NCBI GenBank assembly: GCA_016844685.1
Contig: JAENJF010000011.1
Span: 1 to 32,963 of the forward strand
DNA length: 32,963 nucleotides
Source of the DNA: Candidatus Nitrosotenuis sp.
Lineage (GTDB): Archaea; Thermoproteota; Nitrososphaeria; Nitrososphaerales; Nitrosopumilaceae
Reading direction: 5' to 3'
The position numbers and the translations under genes were made by a program. Under the pieces are notes generated by a model. The model ran no database searches and had not been told where the DNA came from. It was given only the letters and a program-made list of their open reading frames with translations. Shown here one piece after another: positions 18,436-28,459 of this stretch (its first letter is position 1; each line of letters opens with the position of its first letter).

Positions 18436-18918
18436 ATGTCTGATACTCAATCTGTTTCTGCACTAGTAACAGGTGGGCAAGCTTCTGCAGGCCCGCCATT
18501 AGGTCCAGCACTAGGTCCGCTTGGTGTGAACATCATGCAGATTATCCAGACAATAAACGACAAAACTAAAGATTTTGAGGGAATGAAGGTACCAGTAACA
18601 GTTAACGTCAATACCAAAACAAAACAATGGGATGTAGTTGTCGGAATTCCATCTGCCGCTGCATTGCTTCTAAAGGAGGCAGGAATTCAAAAAGGCTCAG
18701 GAGCTTCTGGCTCTACATGGGTTGGAGACATTAAAGTGGAATCTATTGTCATGGTAGCAAAGGCAAAACAAGAAAAATCTTATGCGAGCTCCCTAAAATC
18801 AGTTGCAAAAGAAGTTGTTGGAACTTGTCTTCCACTAGGAATTAAAATTGAAGGTAAAACTCCCAAAGAATTCACTGCAGAGATTAATGCAGGAAAATGG
18901 GATGAGAAGCTAAACTGA
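18436..18918 (+). CDS. Ribosomal protein uL11
   Basis: 160 aa; ALVTGGQASAGPPLGPALGPLGVNIMQII. Confidence 0.97.
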   Translation: MSDTQSVSALVTGGQASAGPPLGPALGPLGVNIMQIIQTINDKTKDFEGMKVPVTVNVNTKTKQWDVVVGIPSAAALLLKEAGIQKGSGASGSTWVGDIKVESIVMVAKAKQEKSYASSLKSVAKEVVGTCLPLGIKIEGKTPKEFTAEINAGKWDEKLN

Positions 18919-19377
18919 GTTTTTAGAAACCAGATAGGAATGCTCTTTGTCAGTCTTTTGTAGCTCAACAAAAGTTTCAGTGCTTTGAATTCCGTCTATT
19001 TTGCCAATTTTTTCAATGACAATTGTGTGTAGCTGTTCAAGGCTTTCTGCATGAACGTTAACCATGATGTCAAATCTTCCAGTGACTTCGGAGATTGAGA
19101 CAATCTCTGCGGTTTGGAATAATTGCTTGTGAATCGCATCCTTTAGTTTTGGGTCCCTGTTGATCCCAATTGTTGCCTTCACAGAAATGCCAAGTTGTGC
19201 CTCATCAACTAGGACAGTGAATTTTTTGATGATCTTCTTTTTGGTCAGTCTTTTGATTCTGCTATACAAGACAGACGCATTGATTCCCATCTTTTTTGAA
19301 AGATTTGGAACAGAAATGCTTCCATCCTTGGTTAATTCGTAGAGGAGATTCATGTCCAAATCATCTAATTTATGCAA
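18910..19377 (-). CDS. Lrp/AsnC family transcriptional regulator
   Basis: 155 aa; N-terminal HTH (LDDLDMNLLYELTKDGSISVPNLSKKMGINASVLYSRIKRL) and RAM-like domain. Confidence 0.93.
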   Translation of the reverse strand: MHKLDDLDMNLLYELTKDGSISVPNLSKKMGINASVLYSRIKRLTKKKIIKKFTVLVDEAQLGISVKATIGINRDPKLKDAIHKQLFQTAEIVSISEVTGRFDIMVNVHAESLEQLHTIVIEKIGKIDGIQSTETFVELQKTDKEHSYLVSKNSV

Positions 19378-19430
19378 TGTTTACAAAATTGTCGATTTGA
19401 TGTTAATAAATGTAATTTTTATTATCAGAA

Positions 19431-19447
19431 TTTGTATATAATACAAA
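19431..19447. promoter_or_regulatory. Palindrome upstream of the Lrp gene (candidate operator)
   Basis: TTTGTA-TATAA-TACAAA, perfect 6-bp arms with a 5-nt AT-rich centre. Confidence 0.4.
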
Positions 19448-19521
19448 GCGACAGAGTCAATTTAGAAAATTTTACAATTTTTGTCAAGTTTTGGCTTACA
19501 AGCGACAAACGATTTTAAATA

Positions 19522-19539
19522 GGCTTTCGCGGAAAAGCC
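19522..19539. promoter_or_regulatory. Inverted repeat just upstream of the uL1 start
   Basis: GGCTTT-CGCGGA-AAAGCC, perfect 6-bp stem ending 3 nt before the TTG start; TATA-like TTTTAAATA just upstream. Confidence 0.5.
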
Positions 19540-19542
19540 GTA

Positions 19543-20196
19543 TTGATCAACGAATCTGAATTAACCAAGATGATAAAGGATGCTAAAACAACAGACAAGG
19601 AACGCAAGTTCAGGCAGTCTGTGGAAATGTATGTAATTCTAAAGGATATTGATGTTAAGAAAGGATTTGCAATGAATGAGACAATCCAATTGCCAAAAAA
19701 ACTCAGCACCCCAACAACAGTTTGCATAATGGCAGGCGGAGACATGGGACTAAAGGCAAAAAGTGCAAATGCTGACAGAGTTATCAGCGGTGATGAAATC
19801 AACGCACTTGCAGCAAACAAGCGTGAGGCGCGTAAATTCATCAACAATTATGATTTCTTTTTAGCAGATACACAGCTCATGACAACTGTAGGTAAGGTTT
19901 TAGGTCAGCTCTTGGGTCCAAGAGGAAAGATGCCAGTACCAGTCCCATTTAATGCCCCAATTGAATCGTTCTTGGATAGATTTAGATCATCAATTAGAGT
20001 CAAGGTGAAAAACTCATTATCATTAGCATGCAAGATTGGCGATGAATCAATGGATGATGCAGATTTGGCTTCAAATGCACATGCGATACTAAGTGCCATT
20101 GAAAAAAAATTGCCAAATGGAGAGAGAAACATTAGAAAAATAATAATCAAGACATCAATGGGAAAACCAATCAAACAAGTACAACAGATGAAATAG
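19543..20196 (+). CDS. Ribosomal protein uL1
   Basis: 217 aa from TTG; QSVEMYVILKDIDVKKGF, GQLLGPRGKMPVPVP. Confidence 0.95.
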   Translation: MINESELTKMIKDAKTTDKERKFRQSVEMYVILKDIDVKKGFAMNETIQLPKKLSTPTTVCIMAGGDMGLKAKSANADRVISGDEINALAANKREARKFINNYDFFLADTQLMTTVGKVLGQLLGPRGKMPVPVPFNAPIESFLDRFRSSIRVKVKNSLSLACKIGDESMDDADLASNAHAILSAIEKKLPNGERNIRKIIIKTSMGKPIKQVQQMK

Positions 20197-20197
20197 T

Positions 20198-21064
20198 ATG
20201 AGAGAAAACAGAACACAGTATCCTAAAAAGAAAATGCAGATGTATCAAGAATTGCAAGAACTCCCAAAAAAATACAAAGTTACTGCACTAGTCCGAATGG
20301 AAAAGGTAAGATCATCTCAGCTTTTACCGCTCAGAAAAAAGTTTCTCAGTGATGTAAAGATAGTAAGCATAAAGGACCAAGTTGCCAAAAAGGCACTAGC
20401 CACGCTTGATGTTCCCGGAATTTCAAAAATGATAGAATCCCTTACTGGCCAGTGCGTTTTGATGTTTACAAACATGTCACCCTTTAAGCTAAATGTTCTT
20501 CTTGGCAAGAACAAAGTAATGATGTTTGCACGTGGCGGGGATATCGCAAGCATAGACGTTACAGTTCCAGCAAAGAACACAGGAATTGCCCCAGGCCCAA
20601 TGTTGACAGAATTCAAAGAGGCAGGAGTTCCAACAAAGATTGATCAGGGAACAATTTGGATTACAAAGGATGTGACTCCAGTCAAAAAGGGTGGAGCCAT
20701 ACCGGATAAGCTAGCTACATTATTGCAAAAGCTTGACATAAAGACAATCGAGGCAGGAATTGCTCTAGAGGCAGCACTTGAGGAAGGACTGTCATACAAA
20801 CGAGAAGAATTGGCAATTGACCTTGACAAATACAGAGAACTGTTTGCAAGAGCACACCAAGAAGCGGTATCACTGTCAATTGAGGCAGCATATATCACAC
20901 AGGACAACATAAAGCTCATTCTTGCAAAGGTAGCTCAGGGCTCACGCTCAGTTGCAATTGAGGCAGGCTATGTTACTGACGATACCAAAGATGCAGTATT
21001 GCAAAAGGCAAATGCCCAAGCACAGTCAGTTGCCTCAAAGGCAAAAGGCTACACTCCAGCATAA
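20198..21064 (+). CDS. Ribosomal protein uL10 (P0)
   Basis: 288 aa; KKYKVTALVRMEKVRSSQLLPLRKK, NTGIAPGPMLTEFKEAGVPTKI. Confidence 0.95.
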   Translation: MRENRTQYPKKKMQMYQELQELPKKYKVTALVRMEKVRSSQLLPLRKKFLSDVKIVSIKDQVAKKALATLDVPGISKMIESLTGQCVLMFTNMSPFKLNVLLGKNKVMMFARGGDIASIDVTVPAKNTGIAPGPMLTEFKEAGVPTKIDQGTIWITKDVTPVKKGGAIPDKLATLLQKLDIKTIEAGIALEAALEEGLSYKREELAIDLDKYRELFARAHQEAVSLSIEAAYITQDNIKLILAKVAQGSRSVAIEAGYVTDDTKDAVLQKANAQAQSVASKAKGYTPA

Positions 21065-21067
21065 AAA

Positions 21068-21697
21068 TTATTTTTCTCTGGCTCTTGGCAGATTCCAGTT
21101 GTATTTCATTGCAACAAGTCTTAGAGAGGTAGTAATTATGATTCCACTAACAGATGCAATGTACATTGGCGCATCACCAGCCAACAAAAGATAAAAGCCT
21201 ACAATTCCCACAAAGCTTGCCGTTGCGTACAATTCTTTTATAAAAATAATTGGAACTTCGTTCACAAAAACATCTCTAAGTATTCCACCACCAACTGCGC
21301 TAAGAATACCTGCAAATGCCATTGCAAGAAAATTTAATCCAAAGATATCATATGCAAAGGTTGCGCCGGTTATGGAAAAAACACCAAGTCCGATTGCATC
21401 AAATTTCAAAAATACGTTCCAATGCTTTTTCAAATGTGGATAAAGGAAAAACAAGGCAATGCCAGACGCAACAGAAACTATCACGTATGACGGATCAATG
21501 ATTGAGTTTGGTGGGAATTTTCCAATTATGACATCGCGGATTGTACCACCGGCAACACCTGTGATTACTGAGAGAATTATTATTCCGACAATGTCGGATT
21601 TGTGCTCAATTGCCTTGAATGCGCCAGTCACCGCAAATGCCATTGTGCCAAAAAGATCAAAGGCATAGATCAAAATAGCAAATGGTATGTCTTGCAA
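21068..21697 (-). CDS. TRIC/UPF0126-family membrane protein
   Basis: 209 aa; two repeats of about three TMs, GVAGGTIRDVIIGKFP and AVGGGILRDVFVNEVP. Confidence 0.9.
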   Translation of the reverse strand: MQDIPFAILIYAFDLFGTMAFAVTGAFKAIEHKSDIVGIIILSVITGVAGGTIRDVIIGKFPPNSIIDPSYVIVSVASGIALFFLYPHLKKHWNVFLKFDAIGLGVFSITGATFAYDIFGLNFLAMAFAGILSAVGGGILRDVFVNEVPIIFIKELYATASFVGIVGFYLLLAGDAPMYIASVSGIIITTSLRLVAMKYNWNLPRAREK

Positions 21698-21757
21698 CTA
21701 GAATTGATAATACGTAATGATAAATAAGAATAAGGTAAAAATGAAAATTTTGATGAT

Positions 21758-22057
21758 TTAGCCGAACAGTGAAGCGAGGCCTTCCATTGCTTGCTCTTCA
21801 GACTTTCCTGCTGCTGCCTCATCTTTCTTTGCTTCTCCGCCACCTGCTGGTGCTGCTGCAACTGTTGCTGCTGCAACTGCTACTGGTGCTGCCTTGATTG
21901 CCTCTTCGATGTTAACATCGGCAAGTGCAGACACTAGAGCCTTCACCTGGGCATCATTTGCTGATTGGCCAGTGGCTTTGATTATACTAGTAATGTTAGC
22001 TTCACTAATTTCTTTTTTTAGTTTGTGCAAAATTAATGCGGCGTAGACATATTCCAT
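21758..22057 (-). CDS. Ribosomal protein P1 (archaeal L12)
   Basis: 99 aa; MEYVYAALILHKLKKEISEANITSIIKATG, Ala-rich hinge, acidic C-terminus ending MEGLASLFG. Confidence 0.95.
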   Translation of the reverse strand: MEYVYAALILHKLKKEISEANITSIIKATGQSANDAQVKALVSALADVNIEEAIKAAPVAVAAATVAAAPAGGGEAKKDEAAAGKSEEQAMEGLASLFG

Positions 22058-22099
22058 TGTATCGTGATTTTCTTTGGGGATAATATAAAACTATGTAGA

Positions 22100-22609
22100 C
22101 TAGACGAGGATCTTAAGACTTCGACAAACAGAGTAAAGGTTTTGTTTTAGGTTCTTGTCGTATAGTGTTTCCATTCTTCGTTTTAGGATGCGCTTTGCTT
22201 CCTCTTTTTCAGTGCCTTCTGGCAGCGACAAAACATTGTTGATTAATTCAGGCAGTGATTCTCTTATCCATCCATCCAAAACAGAATGTGCTTTTTCAGA
22301 AATTGGAATTATCCTACCAGAATCCAAATCAATGATGTCGTTAAAGTTTTCATGTTCAGTTCGATAGATAAATGCAAATATACAATTTTCAGGAGTTGGA
22401 GATTTTAGAATCTCTTCAGATCTCAGCCCTGCCTTTCCCTGTGATACTTTATTTTTTAGACCTATAGGATTGACAATTAACCCGCTGATGCCAATTTTTG
22501 AGCCATCTACGCCACTAACCATACCAAAAATTATGTTTTTGTAATCACCGTCTTGTTTTGATGAAAAAACATAATCTCCTTCTTGAATTCCTTTTTTACG
22601 GCCAAACAT
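22100..22609 (-). CDS. Hypothetical protein, no family recognised
   Basis: 169 aa continuous ORF with coding-like composition, ending in a charged helical region. Confidence 0.75.
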   Translation of the reverse strand: MFGRKKGIQEGDYVFSSKQDGDYKNIIFGMVSGVDGSKIGISGLIVNPIGLKNKVSQGKAGLRSEEILKSPTPENCIFAFIYRTEHENFNDIIDLDSGRIIPISEKAHSVLDGWIRESLPELINNVLSLPEGTEKEEAKRILKRRMETLYDKNLKQNLYSVCRSLKILV

Positions 22610-22687
22610 GATTCGATGTCATTAGGTATTGTATTTAATTTCTTGGAATCGACAGTTCTTAATATTGGTCAGTTTGAACCTCAGAAG

Positions 22688-25393
22688 ATGGACAAGGAAG
22701 AGATCCTTGCAAAGTTTTCAAGTGAGCCGGACAGATACTACAAGGTAAAATTATTTTCCGAGCAGGGCTTTGAGCGCAAATCGTGCTCAGTTTGCAAGAG
22801 ATTTTTTTGGACCTTGGAGCCACAAAGAAAGACTTGCCCGGTTCATTCTGAAGACACTTATTCGTTTATTGGAAATCCTCCCACAAAAAAGAGATTTGAT
22901 TACACCGAAGCATGGAAGCAGGTGGAATCATTTTTTGTGAAAAACAAACACACATCGGTCTCAAGATATCCTGTTGTGTGCAGATGGCGAGATGATCTTT
23001 ACTTTACTATTGCGTCAATTGTTGATTTTCAAAGAGTAATGGGCTCAAAGGTTGTTTTTGAGTTTCCTGCAAATCCACTAGTAGTGCCACAAACGTGTCT
23101 TCGATTCAAAGACTTGGAAAACGTAGGAGTAACGGGAAGACATTTTTCTAGTTTCTGCATGATAGGACAGCACAGTATTCCAAACGGAAATGGCTACTGG
23201 AAGGATGAATGCGTTGATTTGGATTTTAGACTATTGACAGAATCTTTTGGAATAAACAAAGAAGAAATTGTTTTTGTTGAAGATGTTTGGGCCGGAGGGG
23301 GCTCTTTTGGATCATCACTTGAATTCTATGTCAGAGGATTAGAATTAGGAAATGCCGTATTTACGGAATTTCAAGGAGAGCTTGGACAACACACAACGTT
23401 AGATCAAAGAATTATCGATATGGGTGCTGGCCTTGAAAGATTTGCATGGATTACCATGGGAACACCGACTGCCTATGATTGTTGTTTTGGACCAGTAACA
23501 CAAAAGCTGATTCAAAAAGTAGGAATTGATACAGACTCGAACATTCTAACAAAATACTTTACAGAAATTGCAAAGAGTTTTGAAAAATATTCCGACCTCT
23601 CACAAGTAAGAAAAGCTGCAATAAAGGCAACAAATCTTTCTGATGATAAGGTAAACAGAGTCATCACACCGCTTGAGGGAATTTACACAATAGCAGACCA
23701 TCTAAGGACATTAATTTTTGCAATATCTGATGGAGCACTTCCAAGTAATGTTGGCGGAGGGTACAATCTAAGAATTATTCTGCGAAGAATCATGGCTACG
23801 ATTGACAGACTAGGCTTGAGTTTAGATTTGAATGATCTAATTGACAGCCACATTGACTACCTCAAGGCAACATACCCTGAGCTTGAACAATACCGAGAGG
23901 AAGTCAAGACAATAATTGGAATCGAAGTGGAAAGATACCATGATTCCAAATCAAGAATGGTAAAGATTGCAGAGAATCTCAAAAACAAGAATCTAAACGT
24001 CGATGACATGATTCGATTGTACGAATCAGACGGTGTGACTCCAGATTATCTAAAGGAATACAAAATAATTGCTGAAATTCCAGATAGTTTTTACACCAAA
24101 CTATCGGACCTTCACCAATCAGAAAAAAATAAAACGCATGAGGAATTTGATCTAAAAGGAATTCCAGATACCGATTTATTGTTCTACAAAGACGACCCAA
24201 TGAAATTTGATGCCAAGGTAATCAGGGTAATAAAAAACAAGTTTGTCATATTGGATAAAACTTCATTTTTTGCAAGAGGCGGGGGTCAAGAACCAGACCA
24301 TGGAAAAATAAATGGCTCTGAAGTACATGATGTGACAAAACACGGCAACATCATACTACACGAAATAAAGGGAGCCATTCCAAGTGATGGCGCTACAGTC
24401 AGCTGTGAAATTGACATTCCAAGAAGAGAAAACATAACAAAACACCACACAAGCACTCATGTGGTAAACTCGTCTGCAAGAAACGTTTTGGGCTCTTGGG
24501 TATGGCAACATTCTGCATTCAAAGAAAAGGAATACGGTAGACTTGACATTACACACCACTCCAGCCTAAGTGATGAGGACGTAAAAAAAATTGAAAATTT
24601 TGCAAACTCAATAGTTCAAAAAAATCTCCCAGTTACAATAAAAGAATATGATCGTGGTCAGGCAGAACAAACATTTGGTTTTAGAATATACCAAGGGGGG
24701 GTCGTTCCTGTAAAATCGGTAAGAATCGTAAAAATCGAGGACTTTGATGTGGAGGCGTGCGGTGGCACACATGTGAGAAGAACTGGAGATCTGGGACTGA
24801 TCAAAATTACAAAATCAGAAAGAATTCAGGATGGGGTTGTAAGACTAGAGTTTGTTTCCGGGGAGGCTGCAATCAGATATGTGCAAAAACAGGAAAGTGA
24901 CATGTCCATAATAATAAAATCACTTGGGTCAAATAAAGAAAAACTAGTCAAATCATTTGAGCATGCCATGAATGATTCAGAGTTTGCAAAAAAGAAACTA
25001 AGGCAGTTAATCAAGAGGACCAGCAGTACTGTAGCAAAGCAGGCAGTTGATAATGCCAAAGTCTTTGGAGCATTGAAATTTTATTCTGTAATTGATGAGG
25101 AGTTGGACGAAGAGTTTCACATTGCAGTGGGCCAGGACGTAATCATGCAAAGTCCATCTGCCATTTACTGCGCATTGATTGTAAAGGAAGGAATCAGAAT
25201 TATTGTTTTTGCGGGAGCAGAGGCATCAAAGACATTCAAGGCAGGAGATTTGGTAAGGGAGATTTCTGCAAAACTTGGCGGCTCTGGTGGAGGTGATGCA
25301 AGATTTGGACAGGGTGGAGGAAAGGATGCATCGAAGCTTGCTGACGCACTTGCATACGCAGAATTGTTGATAAAAAAGACCGTGAATCTATGA
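22688..25393 (+). CDS. alaS: Alanyl-tRNA synthetase
   Basis: Archaeal AlaRS; likely start MDKEEILAKF at 22688 (track starts at 22583); VEACGGTHV editing motif, LGGSGGGDARFGQGGG C-terminal glycine motif. Confidence 0.96.
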   Translation: MDKEEILAKFSSEPDRYYKVKLFSEQGFERKSCSVCKRFFWTLEPQRKTCPVHSEDTYSFIGNPPTKKRFDYTEAWKQVESFFVKNKHTSVSRYPVVCRWRDDLYFTIASIVDFQRVMGSKVVFEFPANPLVVPQTCLRFKDLENVGVTGRHFSSFCMIGQHSIPNGNGYWKDECVDLDFRLLTESFGINKEEIVFVEDVWAGGGSFGSSLEFYVRGLELGNAVFTEFQGELGQHTTLDQRIIDMGAGLERFAWITMGTPTAYDCCFGPVTQKLIQKVGIDTDSNILTKYFTEIAKSFEKYSDLSQVRKAAIKATNLSDDKVNRVITPLEGIYTIADHLRTLIFAISDGALPSNVGGGYNLRIILRRIMATIDRLGLSLDLNDLIDSHIDYLKATYPELEQYREEVKTIIGIEVERYHDSKSRMVKIAENLKNKNLNVDDMIRLYESDGVTPDYLKEYKIIAEIPDSFYTKLSDLHQSEKNKTHEEFDLKGIPDTDLLFYKDDPMKFDAKVIRVIKNKFVILDKTSFFARGGGQEPDHGKINGSEVHDVTKHGNIILHEIKGAIPSDGATVSCEIDIPRRENITKHHTSTHVVNSSARNVLGSWVWQHSAFKEKEYGRLDITHHSSLSDEDVKKIENFANSIVQKNLPVTIKEYDRGQAEQTFGFRIYQGGVVPVKSVRIVKIEDFDVEACGGTHVRRTGDLGLIKITKSERIQDGVVRLEFVSGEAAIRYVQKQESDMSIIIKSLGSNKEKLVKSFEHAMNDSEFAKKKLRQLIKRTSSTVAKQAVDNAKVFGALKFYSVIDEELDEEFHIAVGQDVIMQSPSAIYCALIVKEGIRIIVFAGAEASKTFKAGDLVREISAKLGGSGGGDARFGQGGGKDASKLADALAYAELLIKKTVNL

Positions 25394-28266
25394 TAGACTG
25401 GAATGGAATAGAGGAAAAGTGGAGGAGAAAATGGCAAGACTCTAAAAATTTTGAGACCGACCCAAATTCCAAAGAAAAAAAATTCATCACGGTGGCATAT
25501 CCGTATCCAAATTCACCTCAGCACATTGGCCATGGAAGAACCTATACACTTGCAGATGTCCATGCAAGGTTTTTGCGCATGAAGGGCTACAATGTGCTTT
25601 TTCCAATGGGATTCCATTATACTGGAACACCCATTTTGGGAATGGCAAAAAGAATCCAAGAGGGCGACAAAGAGCTAATACAAAACTTTAGGGAGTTATA
25701 TCACGTTCCTGAGGACAAGATAAAGGAATTCGTAGAGCCGGTAAAAATTGCAGACTATTTCCATGAAGAAATAAAATCAGGAATGATAGAGATGGGATAT
25801 TCTATTGACTGGAGACGGGAATTCACCACAATTGATCCTGCCTATCAGAAATTCATCGAGTGGCAAATCAACACACTAAGAAAAAAGAACCTCATCATCC
25901 AGGGATCTCATCCTGTTGGGTGGTGTCCAAAGGACCAAAACCCAGTATCACAACATGATACGCTTGGAGACGTAGAGCCAGACTTTACCGAATACATTTT
26001 GATAAAATTCCGCCAGGAGGATTATGTCATACCAACTGCAACACTAAGACCGGAAACGCTCTTTGGTGTAACAAACCTCTGGGTGAATCCGGATATTGTT
26101 TACAAAAAGATCAAAGTTGATGGGGAAAACTGGATAGTCAGCGCAGAGTGCGCCCACAAACTGGAATATTTGGACAAAAAAATAACATATGAGGGAGAGA
26201 TCAAGGGCTCTGAGCTTTGTGGAAAGAAAGTCCAGATTCCACACAGAAATGATTCTGCGATAATGCTTCCAGCTAGTTTTGTTGAATCCCATACTGGCAC
26301 TGGCATAGTGATGTCAGTTCCTGCCCACGCGCCATTTGATTATCAGGCCTTGCAGGATTTGAAAAATTCCAATAATCTAGATGTCTCCCTTGCAGGCGAA
26401 ATTCAAAAAATAGAGGCAATTTCCATCATAGAAACAGAAGGATATGGAAACATTCCAGCAAGAGAAGCAATTGACAGACTTGGAATAAAGGATCAAAACG
26501 ATTCCAGATTAGAAGAGGCAACAAAAGAAATCTATGGAAAAGAATTCTATGGCGGAAAGCTAAAGCAGAATACGGGTCAGTTTGCAGGAAAAAAGGTAGC
26601 CGATGCAAAAGATGTCGTAAAAGACTGGCTAATCAAGGAAAAATTTGCAGATATTCTATTGGAGTTGACAAATGCTCCGGTTCGATGCAGGTGTGGTGCC
26701 GAATGTGTTGTCAAAATTCTAAACAACCAGTGGTTTTTGAATTATTCAGATAAGGCATGGAAGGAAAAGGCAACAAAATGTCTTGATGGCATGAGTGTTC
26801 TTCCCCAAGAAATAAGGCCAGAATTCAATTATGTTATTGGATGGTTACGAGAAAGAGCGTGTGCAAGACAGCACGGCCTTGGAACAAAACTTCCATGGGA
26901 TAAAGACTGGATAGTGGAGAGTCTCTCAGATTCTGTTATTTACATGGCGTACTATATTATTGTAAAATTTGTCAATTGTAACGAGATAAAGCCAGAAAGT
27001 CTTGAGCCGGAATTTTTTGACTATGTGTTTTTGGGGCTAGGTAGTTCCGACTTGGTATCAGAAAAGACAAAAATTCCAAAAGAAAAAATTGAACAAATTA
27101 GAAATGAGTTTTCGTATTTTTATCCCGTAGATTCAAGACACTCGGGGCGTGATTTGGTGCCAAACCATTTGACATTTTTCATTTTGAATCATGTAGCTAT
27201 TTTCCCAGAAGAAAACTGGCCGCAGGAAATTGTGGTAAATGGCTCTGTTCTGATGGATGGAAAAAAGATGTCAAAGTCCATGGGAAATATAATTCCCTTA
27301 CGAAAGGCAATTCGTGACTATGGTGCAGACCCAATTAGATTGGCAATAATTATATCAGCAGAACTGCTCCAAGATGCAGATTTTAATTTAGAATCAGTGT
27401 CAGGGATAAAGCACAAATTAGAAGCATTACTGGAAGAATGTTCAAGACTAAAGCCAGAAGCCCAGGACAAGCTAGAGCCAGAAGACAAGTGGATAAAGAG
27501 TAAATTGCAAAGTGTTGTGTCTGAACTTACTTCATCAATTGAAAAGATGCGGCTGCGAGAAGCACTTCACAATATTTTATTCTCATTTGAATCAGACCTG
27601 CAGTGGTATATGAAAAGAGTAAATGTAAAACAAAGAACCAATACTTTGGGCATTTTACATGAGATAAACTCTGCCAGAGTTGCAATGTTGTCCCCATTTG
27701 CACCACATATTGCAGAGGAAATGTGGGAAAAACTAGGTCATTCTGGAATGGTGTCAACATCAGGCTGGCCCCAGGCATCAGGGAAAATTGACGGATATGC
27801 GATACAATCAGAAGAACTGCTAAAATCAATCATTGACGACATTACAAATATTCTCAGGGTAACTAAAATCACGCCTCAAAAAATTACCATATATACTGCA
27901 GATTCTTCCAAGTCAAAGGCATACCATGTGATTTTGGATAAAATCATGAGTGGCCAGACCAATATGGGCGTAATAATGAAAGACTTGATTGCAAATAAAG
28001 AGACGGAAGAGATAAAGAAAAATCCAGACTTTGTACAAAGAACCATCAAAGATATTTTGTCAGAGCCAGTCAATCTAAGAAAGACGAAGCTGGAGACTTT
28101 GGATTTTGATGAAAAGGAACTGATTGCAAGCGAACTCTCAGGACTGGTCAGGACTGACTTTGGTGTTGAACTGCAGGTGTTTTCCGAATCAGACCCCCGC
28201 AAATATGATCCAAAAAACAAGGCAAAAACAGCAAGGCCTTTCAAGCCAGCCATATTGATAGAGTAG
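25390..28266 (+). CDS. leuS: Leucyl-tRNA synthetase
   Basis: 958 aa; AYPYPNSPQHIGHGRTYTLADVHARF (HIGH), GKKMSKSMGN (KMSKS). Confidence 0.97.
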   Translation: MIDWNGIEEKWRRKWQDSKNFETDPNSKEKKFITVAYPYPNSPQHIGHGRTYTLADVHARFLRMKGYNVLFPMGFHYTGTPILGMAKRIQEGDKELIQNFRELYHVPEDKIKEFVEPVKIADYFHEEIKSGMIEMGYSIDWRREFTTIDPAYQKFIEWQINTLRKKNLIIQGSHPVGWCPKDQNPVSQHDTLGDVEPDFTEYILIKFRQEDYVIPTATLRPETLFGVTNLWVNPDIVYKKIKVDGENWIVSAECAHKLEYLDKKITYEGEIKGSELCGKKVQIPHRNDSAIMLPASFVESHTGTGIVMSVPAHAPFDYQALQDLKNSNNLDVSLAGEIQKIEAISIIETEGYGNIPAREAIDRLGIKDQNDSRLEEATKEIYGKEFYGGKLKQNTGQFAGKKVADAKDVVKDWLIKEKFADILLELTNAPVRCRCGAECVVKILNNQWFLNYSDKAWKEKATKCLDGMSVLPQEIRPEFNYVIGWLRERACARQHGLGTKLPWDKDWIVESLSDSVIYMAYYIIVKFVNCNEIKPESLEPEFFDYVFLGLGSSDLVSEKTKIPKEKIEQIRNEFSYFYPVDSRHSGRDLVPNHLTFFILNHVAIFPEENWPQEIVVNGSVLMDGKKMSKSMGNIIPLRKAIRDYGADPIRLAIIISAELLQDADFNLESVSGIKHKLEALLEECSRLKPEAQDKLEPEDKWIKSKLQSVVSELTSSIEKMRLREALHNILFSFESDLQWYMKRVNVKQRTNTLGILHEINSARVAMLSPFAPHIAEEMWEKLGHSGMVSTSGWPQASGKIDGYAIQSEELLKSIIDDITNILRVTKITPQKITIYTADSSKSKAYHVILDKIMSGQTNMGVIMKDLIANKETEEIKKNPDFVQRTIKDILSEPVNLRKTKLETLDFDEKELIASELSGLVRTDFGVELQVFSESDPRKYDPKNKAKTARPFKPAILIE

Positions 28267-28459
28267 AGATGAAATCTAGATTCCACTAAGAATTATCTTT
28301 TCATACGGTAAATTGGTAATGATCTATTCTTCTTGTTCTTGGGATTCTGAGAATGGATTATGACCATTTGTTAGAATGAGTTACTGTCTTTTAGCTTAAC
28401 TGAGAAACCATATACTTTGAGGAATTTAACGTTGTAATGATTTTGTTTTCCTTTTAGAG

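Noticed and set aside
22583-22687. N-terminal 35 residues of the AlaRS ORF in the track
   Set aside because: Overlaps the divergent 169-aa gene start and lacks AlaRS character; start at 22688 is more likely
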